Source: Siniperca chuatsi
Taxonomy: Eukaryota > Chordata > Actinopteri > Centrarchiformes > Sinipercidae
Direction: 5' to 3'
Assembly (NCBI RefSeq): GCF_020085105.1
Contig: NC_058046.1
Coordinates: 8,950,175 to 9,014,174, forward strand
Length of the DNA: 64,000 nt
How positions within the stretch are numbered: the first letter of the stretch is position 1; every line of letters begins with the position of its first letter. Shown here in pieces: positions 57,992 through 64,000 of the stretch. The position numbers were made by a program, and so were the translations under genes. A model generated the notes under the pieces. The model did no database searches. It was not told where the DNA came from and worked only from the letters and a program-made list of their open reading frames with translations.

Positions 57992-60900
57992 CTAAGCGGC
58001 GGCCTCCTCCAGCGCTGGCAGCAGGCCCTTCTCTGTCAGGTGAGCCTTCAGGGAATTGAAGATGTAGAGCTGCTGATCGGCACGGAGGGCCAGGAGCTGC
58101 TGGATCACCTTGCTGGGGTTGGGGCCCCTGAGAGGAGGGAGAAGATAATCAAACATACATCCTCTATCCAAAATGATCTCCACAGAAATGACCTTTTTCT
58201 AAATCCCTCTTCCGAACACTAATTGGCCAACCAATGGGCTAACGGCTAACGTTAGCAGCTATGTGCTGCTCCTGTTAATTACTGGATTTAGGGGAAGTAA
58301 AGACTTCCAGCAAAACTTAGTATCCAAGATAGTGTCACACTTCAGTTAGTCCTCATTGTCAAATCCCTTTCTCTTGTAGAAGTGAAACATACGGTTTGAA
58401 AATAGACACAATAAAGCATGAAACTGACCATGCAGTTGCTTGTCCAAGAATGTTATTCACTAGCAAACATCCCATTTTGACCATAGCATGTCACTAACAA
58501 TATTTAATTGAGGGTTTCCTTTAAAAAATAAAAATAAAATGTGTCTGTGAGCGCCCACCCCTTTGTATTTAGATTTTTTTTTTCCTCAACCAATCAGGGT
58601 TAGCTAGCACATAACAAGCCAATCACAGCGACTCTGTACTAACAAGGGTCATCTGGGTTCTACGTGTCTGGGTTCCTCCCGTCCTCTCTGCTAGGCCAGC
58701 GTTGCACATGCAGCAGGTGCGTCAAGAGCTACGGCAACTTGTGATAAATTTCCAATACCTCTTTTGCCTACAACGGCGTGTAGTACAAAACAAGCCAAAA
58801 GAAGGAGGACCTCGGTGGAGAGGAGATAGAAAAAGAAAGCACTAAATAAAAACGGTGGTCTGAAATCAAGGACCCATTGTTGATCCACTGTGTGCTTACC
58901 TGATGAAGCTAGCAATGTAGACATTAACAAATGTGGCCATGAGGTACTGGCAGTCAAATCTGTCCATAATGCCACCATGACCTGGGATAGTGTTGGCAAA
59001 ATCCTGAAAAGACAAAGGACAGTACATGTGCTTAGACTGCTCCTCAAAACATAATATAAATAAAGTCACAGATGTTAACTGATGTAATATATTACGTTTT
59101 GCAAACATAGAATATTTTATAAGTAATTAAGCAGAAATCTAAAACTATCTACAGTTGGACTTCACAGACACGAGCAGGTCAACACCAAGTGGACTACGCA
59201 AATATGAACAAGAAAATGAACAGTGTGCAGCAGACTGACAGTGAAAGTACAGGTGTCCTTCATCCCTACCTTGATCTTGAAGGCTCTCTTGAAGCCGCTG
59301 GCAAAGAAGCCACCGAAAGGTCCCACGATGGAGGCAAAAGAGGAGAGAGCAATGCTGTGGATCTGGAAAGGATAGAGACGCACTGTGGTCTGTGGAGACA
59401 AGAAGGAAGTGTTAGACCAAAAACAGAGACCAGCAGTTATCAACATTCAACCAGCTTTTGAACGTGGGACTGCCCAATAATGGGTTCCTTCAAATCTTTT
59501 TACCCATTTCCCATTTTTGTTCTGTATTTCTTAACTGGTCCATATGTCCATATGTGAGCTGAAACTACCAACTAGGTCCTGGCATAAATAAAAATAATTC
59601 TTTACAAAAAAATATTACATATTACACTATATTTTTCTAAACTTTTACAGAGGTGCGTTATATCAGTTAGGTGTTACCCACCTCCAAAATGATGGATAGG
59701 ATTGTACACAAATACACTATACTATGAATATCTTGGATCCCTCTTATATTTTGGCATACTGCCTTTTGATAATATACTTATTTCATTCTTTCATATTCTC
59801 ATCATTTTGAATGTGACTTGTGGAGCTGTAATGCAAAGAGACACAGTAAAGGCAAAAAGATGACAGAGAGAGAGCAGGTGAGTCCTACCCATCCAGTGAC
59901 AGACTCCAGGATGCTGGGCAGGGCGTAGTCCTGGAGCTGGAAAAGCTCTGATGGCTCACAGTCCACTTGGAAACTGTTGGAGTCGTTGTTGAATTCCACT
60001 GGACACACAAAGTAGCGCCAGCCTGCCATCACATAGGAGAGCTGGGAGGAGAGCAAGCTTCAGTTACTCTGCAGTCATATCACTGGCCTGTGGCTCTTAT
60101 TTTAAAAGGACCCCAGTACCTCCCCAGTCAAATGATGACAGAGAAAATATTCTCTAAAAAAAAAAGGCACAAGATAGAAATTCCATCTTACCATGATGCC
60201 AAACACAATGGTGGAGAAGAATCCACCAATGAATCCCTCCCATGTCTTCTTAGGTGACAGCTGCAGAGGACACAGTCAAGGTGTGGATACCAGATTAATA
60301 TATTACCATGTACCAAACAGTACTTTTAATGCGTCCATAACATAAGTCAATACCCAGACCTGTTAGTGATTATGTTTGCCACACAGTACTGACTTGTCCC
60401 GGCATTACAACCAAAACTGGAGGGGAGAATAATCTTCAAATATTGGGTAGTGATTTACTAGAAGCGTGTAAGTTCGATTGGTTTATAAATTTATTAATAA
60501 TGGTGATACAACCAACCTTGATGAGAGGGGTGCGGCCGAAGAAGAAACCAAACATGTAAGCCATAATGTCATTACAGATCACACAGGAAATTGGCACAAT
60601 GAACCTAATTTTCAGACAAAGAAGAGTTTACGTCAGCGTCATATATGAGACAATTTAAAAAAGTAATGGATTTTACTAGCTAATTGTCTGTACATGCTCA
60701 AGGCCTAACATTTAAATGAAATTTTAACAGAATTGGATTCTGGAACATGATTGATTAGATTTTACTTCCAAAACAGACGTCAGAGAGAAAAAGCCATTTA
60801 CTGCTGATTTAGTTCAACTGTACAGTATCAAAAGGAGATAAAGGACTGTTTACTTACCAGATCATGCCCTCAAACAGGTTGTGAATGATAAGGTGAGACT

Positions 60901-63868
60901 GAGTCACCACAATCAGCAGAGTCACATGGGTCCAACCAAACTGTGGAGACAACACAACAAAATTAAATATTTCTTGACAGACTGGACATACAGTAACAAC
61001 ATTTTCTGAGACAGATGATTTGCTGGTGATACACCACCCAGATATTACTGTTAACAGTGACTACGCAGAGATTGGTTTTGCAAGGACAAAATCTCGTAGC
61101 AGCAACAGCTAAAATGTGACCAGATACTAGCTTGATTAAATCCACAATGTGATTGGAAAAATGTTGGTGGAGGAAGTGCCTCCTCCTCGATATTAAGAAC
61201 TAGCTGTACTCATCACTTACAGACAGCAACAATTGTGGGCATACTCAACTGACAGGTGGGACTGTTTGTGTATGTGTAACTTTAACACTGCCTGTGCTCT
61301 GCAAACCCACCCAGGATGAATATTTTAATATATTCTACTGACACAAGAGCAAAGGTTCTCTTTCAGCATGCGAATAAAGACACTTTTTTCTGTCTGGGTC
61401 TGCTTAATGACCAAGACATGGGCTTGTTATGTAGGGTAGGCTCAGTGGACCTTATCCACAGAATGGATGTTGTGTTACTGGATGCTCTTTTGAGTTACCA
61501 AGCAACAGTTTTACAGTACCATTGTTTTTCTGGTTAACACAACCAATTGAACACAGTTGGGATAACTGTGTGCCAGACATTTCTATTAGAGCAATCTCTG
61601 GCCCACTTCTACATACACTTGCCTGTATTTTAGCTAGTCTCATCAGTAACCCAGTAGCCTTGAGGCTGGAGGCCCGGAGGAAGCAGGGGGTCACTTACCA
61701 TGTAGAACTGAAGGCGGTAGTGCTTCTTCACCAAACTCAGCACAAACATGCAGAAACCTGCAACAACATGACAAATAATGTGTGAAATACTTAATAGGGA
61801 CACAACCAGGACTGAAGTGCCTGAAGGAAGAGGGAGATTAATTAAGTCAGAATCACGGTCATCTTTGGCCAAACTCTGACTATATTTAGCGTGACCTATT
61901 TCAGACAAAGAGACAAAGCCCAGAGTTAATATGCAGTGAGGAGCTCACGGTTACTGGAGCCATTTATTTTATACTGTACATAAAACTGAGGTGAGGAGAA
62001 TGTTGCTTTTACTGGGAGAAAAGAAGTCAAACCAGACACACTGTAGACCCTAAGAAGCTGGTCTTGACATTTACTCTTTTCCAGGTTAGACGTGACATCT
62101 ACAGCATCTAAAATACATGTCATACCAAAACGTGAGCGTTTTCTGGCACTTCTAACCATGACACCATTATCTTCAAAGCCTCTCTGCTCAGAGACAATGT
62201 GAGAAAGACGGGCCATTCGGTTTCACGTTGAATCTAGTAGGCAAGAGGCAGCAACAGCCCAGGTGCTTCCTTCCTCTCCACATCCTGTTTGGCATCAGCA
62301 AGCAGCTATAGTACCACTGAACTACTAACTGACAACCAGTACAGGAAATGGGACTTCCCCAGTTAGCATGGCGCCTGAAATAGCCAACTCTAAAGTATCT
62401 AGCCTAATGATGTGCACCGATCGAGACCACAAAGTTAGCAAGATTGATATTCTAAATGTCAATTTTCAACTTTTGATGACTTCTTTCCTGAGCAGAAATC
62501 TTTTTGATTGGACACTTTGATTTATTTTTTATATATATTTATACATTTATATTTCCCCTCTGAAAAGCCTAATTAATCAATCACTGTCATCAGCTGAGAC
62601 AAGCCTGAGAGATCCTGATGCCATCCTGTCTTTTCAATCAATTTAATTAGCAGATGAAAGGCTAAACAGCAGCCTCACTCATTAAATATATGACATGTGC
62701 CTCTTCTCTGTTCCCCTTAAGTTTAATGGTTTCATTTGATAAAATGTAAATATATTCATTTCTTTGGCCCTGAGGACATTCAACTACTAGATCACCCTGT
62801 GGCACCTTTGGTTTAGGCCACAATAGAACTTACAGCCACTTTCTAGTAGAAAGTAGTCATTAGAAAACCTCTGTATGGCTTGGGTTGGGTAAGTGTTAAG
62901 AGTGGTACTGTTTTGTGTACACAGTGCAGTCGAATGTACCATATAAGAACAGAATGTGGTCGTTGTATAACGAATAGGACGTTGCACGAAGTTACTCTTA
63001 TATTAAGTTACCCACCCACCCCCACACTCACACACACACACACACACACCAGGACCTCATTATTTTCAGATCAAGTCTCCGTGTTTGTACCTGTGAGGTA
63101 GAGGGCAAAGGAGATAAAACGGTGGTATTTGCTGAGGATGCGAAGCGGCTCCTCCCTTTGCACCAGTGTGAAGAAGTAATCTGTCACGGTCTCACCATAG
63201 AAGAAGTAGTTCACACACAGCAGGAAGTACCTGTGGGGCATAGGGGTGGAGCAAATGTACACATCTCATAGCTTTATGGTAGCAGCTAATCAGACTCTGC
63301 ATTCAGTATGCCTGCAGAAAAACCAGTGAAGCTGAGACATTTAATCTACCATGTGAATAAACTTTGCTCACTGACTCACTTCCCTTGAAGTGAAAAATGT
63401 TAAAAGGCCAAATGCTTTGCCAGTCCAAATAACTAACTGTACATGGGATACAGCTTTGATTTTTCATCTGATCTTTCAGGCTAATGGCATAGTGAATGTC
63501 AGCACTCTGCTATCTATCACACTATACTGTACACCACTACTGCTAAAATCAAACAGCAGTGATGATTCACAATATTTTTTGCCATTTCTGCTGATTGGCT
63601 CAATAATCTACAATCTACTCAAGATTTAAACATGTCTGAAAACAAACCTCAGCAAGTCTGAAACAAATAAAACATAAGACAACATAATAAGAAAGAAGCA
63701 AGCGAGGATATTTGCTGCATTCATGACACCTCTTTAAAATGTGTAATGTTTTGTTTGTGGGCACCCTCACCAGCTCAACGTCCTGAACCAGGGCAGGTGG
63801 TAGGAGTGGTACACACTGTAGCCGATGGTGATGATTTCCTGGAAGCACTTGATCTGAACACAGAGGAC
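57992..63868 (-). CDS. cds2: Phosphatidate cytidylyltransferase (CDP-diacylglycerol synthase), 5' part outside window
   Basis: Ten exons are visible: 63771-63868, 63091-63230, 61699-61757, 60858-60940, 60517-60604, 60192-60260, 59889-60041, 59270-59389, 58900-59003 and 57992-58127. They give the last 349 residues; human CDS2 has 445, so about 100 N-terminal residues lie to the right. The enzyme makes CDP-diacylglycerol from phosphatidic acid and CTP in the ER, the precursor of phosphatidylinositol. Several hydrophobic helices are present ([29 protein letters not shown]). The family signature [20 protein letters not shown] followed by IMDR is complete, as is [40 protein letters not shown] and the [10 protein letters not shown] tail favour CDS2 over CDS1, though a few residues (SKV, LLAL) resemble CDS1. 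Confidence 0.9.
63030..63049. repeat. (CA)n microsatellite
   Basis: Short CA run in a cds2 intron, about 40 bp below the 63091-63230 exon. Confidence 0.9.
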
Positions 63869-63905
63869 CTGCACAGAGAAACACAAGCTACTTGAGCATC
63901 AGAAC

Positions 63906-63930
63906 TGTGTGTGTGTGTGTGTGTGTGTGT
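63906..63930. repeat. (GT)n microsatellite
   Basis: GT run in the intron upstream of the last visible cds2 exon. Confidence 0.95.
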
Positions 63931-64000
63931 ACAGTGTGTGCATGTGTCCTGGTGTCCTAGTGACACAAAATGGCTGACAGGCCTATTTTTAGGGTCAAGA

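Noticed and set aside
57815-58222. 135-codon plus-strand frame over the last cds2 exon
   Set aside because: It is opposite the well-supported cds2 terminal exon and continues into intron sequence.

Overview
This is a 64 kb piece of a ray-finned fish genome, most likely a percomorph. Genes are split by GT-AG introns, the proteins are vertebrate, and introns and intergenic DNA are full of teleost-type repeats: an I-clade LINE with RNase H, L1, Penelope-like and Tc1/mariner remnants, hAT and TTAA-flanked MITEs, a tRNA-derived SINE and CA microsatellites. Species cannot be told from the sequence alone.

Layout. Positions 1-1080 hold no recognised gene. 1088-1667 is a MITE with long terminal inverted repeats. 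1735-8340 is a pile of same-strand LINE fragments ending in a nearly complete but frameshifted LINE with an ORF1 of CCHC zinc knuckles and an ORF2 of endonuclease, reverse transcriptase and RNase H. 9905-20948 (+) is erlin2 in 11 coding exons (332 aa). 26386-30052 (+) is a cholesterol 25-hydroxylase-like gene in two exons (271 aa). 35862-37876 (-) is bmp10 in two exons (492 aa). 41380-53647 (-) is arhgap25 in 11 coding exons (634 aa). 57992-63868 (-) is the C-terminal 349 codons, in 10 exons, of a CDP-diacylglycerol synthase, most like cds2; its 5' exons lie beyond the right edge. Reading frame is continuous across every predicted splice junction in all five genes.

The genes do not form a pathway. 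Two are sterol or ER lipid genes by family knowledge (erlin2, ch25h-like), one makes the phospholipid precursor CDP-diacylglycerol (cds2), one is a cardiac or endothelial BMP ligand (bmp10) and one is a Rac-type GAP of blood cells (arhgap25). bmp10 next to arhgap25 is a linkage also known in human 2p13.

I found no wholly new system. The most interesting observations are a hAT MITE whose 8-bp target duplication overlaps the splice donor of erlin2 exon 9, a Penelope-like element with an almost perfect inverted junction, a nested LINE-tail replacement in the RNase H region of a LINE, an intron in a gene family that is intronless in mammals, a set of TTAA-flanked foldback MITEs, and a 95-bp tandem-spaced duplication upstream of bmp10.
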